Source of the DNA: Lonicera japonica
Lineage: Eukaryota > Streptophyta > Magnoliopsida > Dipsacales > Caprifoliaceae
NCBI GenBank assembly: GCA_021464415.1
Contig: CM038465.1
Location: 81,006,919 to 81,070,918 of the forward strand
DNA length: 64,000 bases
Reading direction: 5' to 3'
Every line of letters begins with the position of its first letter. The stretch's first letter is position 1. The translations under genes and the position numbers were made by a program. Positions 63,523 to 64,000 of this stretch are shown in pieces. A model generated the notes under the pieces. The model worked only from the letters and a program-made list of their open reading frames with translations, was not told where the DNA came from and made no database searches.

Positions 63523-64000
63523 GATTGGGTCGGTTTTGAAACTGTGGGAGAGCTCGATCAGATCCAGGTGTGCAGATTGACTATATATATATATATATAT
63601 ATCTTCAATCAATCGAAGCTAAGATATGTCTGTAGATGTAAAATAAAGGATTTTAAAGGAAAGGGATTATAGAGTTTTTTTTTCTACAGAGATTTGGATC
63701 TGAAAGAAGAGAATGGAGCGATAAATAAGTTGATCTTATTATTATTATGACTATGACTATGCTGTCGTCTCGTGTAATGAAGAATGATGAATCTCTCCGT
63801 TTCTTCCCCGCTTACGATCGACCGTCCGTCTCCGTCTCTCTCGTCTCTGTGTGAGAAAGCACTAAAATTCCTAAGGGGGAATTGATTCTGTTGCCTGTCT
63901 GTCACCTATTAGCTCACCCTCGACATCTGATTGAAAATTGGAATTGGAAATTAAAATGTAATTTTCAAAACTTACGAGAAGATTGGGTGATTTGGGCACT
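63523..64000 (-). promoter_or_regulatory. 5'UTR and upstream region of AP-1 gamma
   Basis: The minus strand carries GA-rich, leader-like sequence (63680-63870, with GAGACGAGAGAGACGGAGAC). An AT run at 63584-63602 and a candidate acceptor TTTCAG near 63698 suggest that a 5'UTR intron could exist. Transcription start not determinable. Confidence 0.4.

Noticed and set aside
1..64000. CRISPR array, operon or prophage
   Set aside because: Intron-split genes and plant transposons show this is eukaryotic nuclear DNA; no spaced identical repeats were found.

Overview
The window is nuclear DNA from a flowering plant, most likely a eudicot. It is AT-rich, has intron-split housekeeping genes and carries many plant transposon families. 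Nothing in it fixes the species.

Three host genes are supported. (1) 1553-7140, minus strand: the first twelve coding exons of a threonine--tRNA ligase. The gene runs off the left edge. Exon 1 has two in-frame starts that would give mitochondrial and cytosolic forms. (2) 43138-43338, plus strand: a single-exon 66-residue helix-loop-helix protein lying alone in transposon-rich DNA. (3) 49886-63522, minus strand: a complete 18-exon gamma subunit of the AP-1 clathrin adaptor (878 residues). All splice phases close on one open frame if the first intron is GC-AG.

The rest is mobile-element DNA and gene-free sequence. A 6-kb Ty3-type chromovirus with two 610-bp LTRs lies at 9658-15665. It is flanked by a perfect 5-bp duplication and its polyprotein frame is broken by three in-frame TAA codons. 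The most striking structure is at 25972-34351: a hAT element with a decayed TTF/ZMYM1-type transposase, split by a second complete 4.8-kb hAT element (27177-31975) with a BED-finger RICESLEEPER-type transposase. Both elements keep perfect 8-bp target duplications. A third hAT, internally deleted and related to the outer one, lies at 36812-37952.

Smaller elements include two hAT-type MITEs (16529-17097, 41816-42160), PIF/Harbinger-like MITEs (23090-23394, 43816-44687), two fold-back elements (41396-41546, 45619-46020), a LINE fragment (about 38500-38690), a SINE-like insertion inside the inner hAT, and tandem arrays near 39750, 48100 and 55400. Two GAGGC/GCCTC-rich elements sit in introns of the two large genes (65-905 and about 57100-57640). 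Both carry leader-like gene sequence.

The host genes are unrelated housekeeping or regulatory genes and form no pathway. The interest of the window lies in layered transposon insertions and in gene-structure details of the two large genes. All boundaries, alignments and percentages were made by eye.
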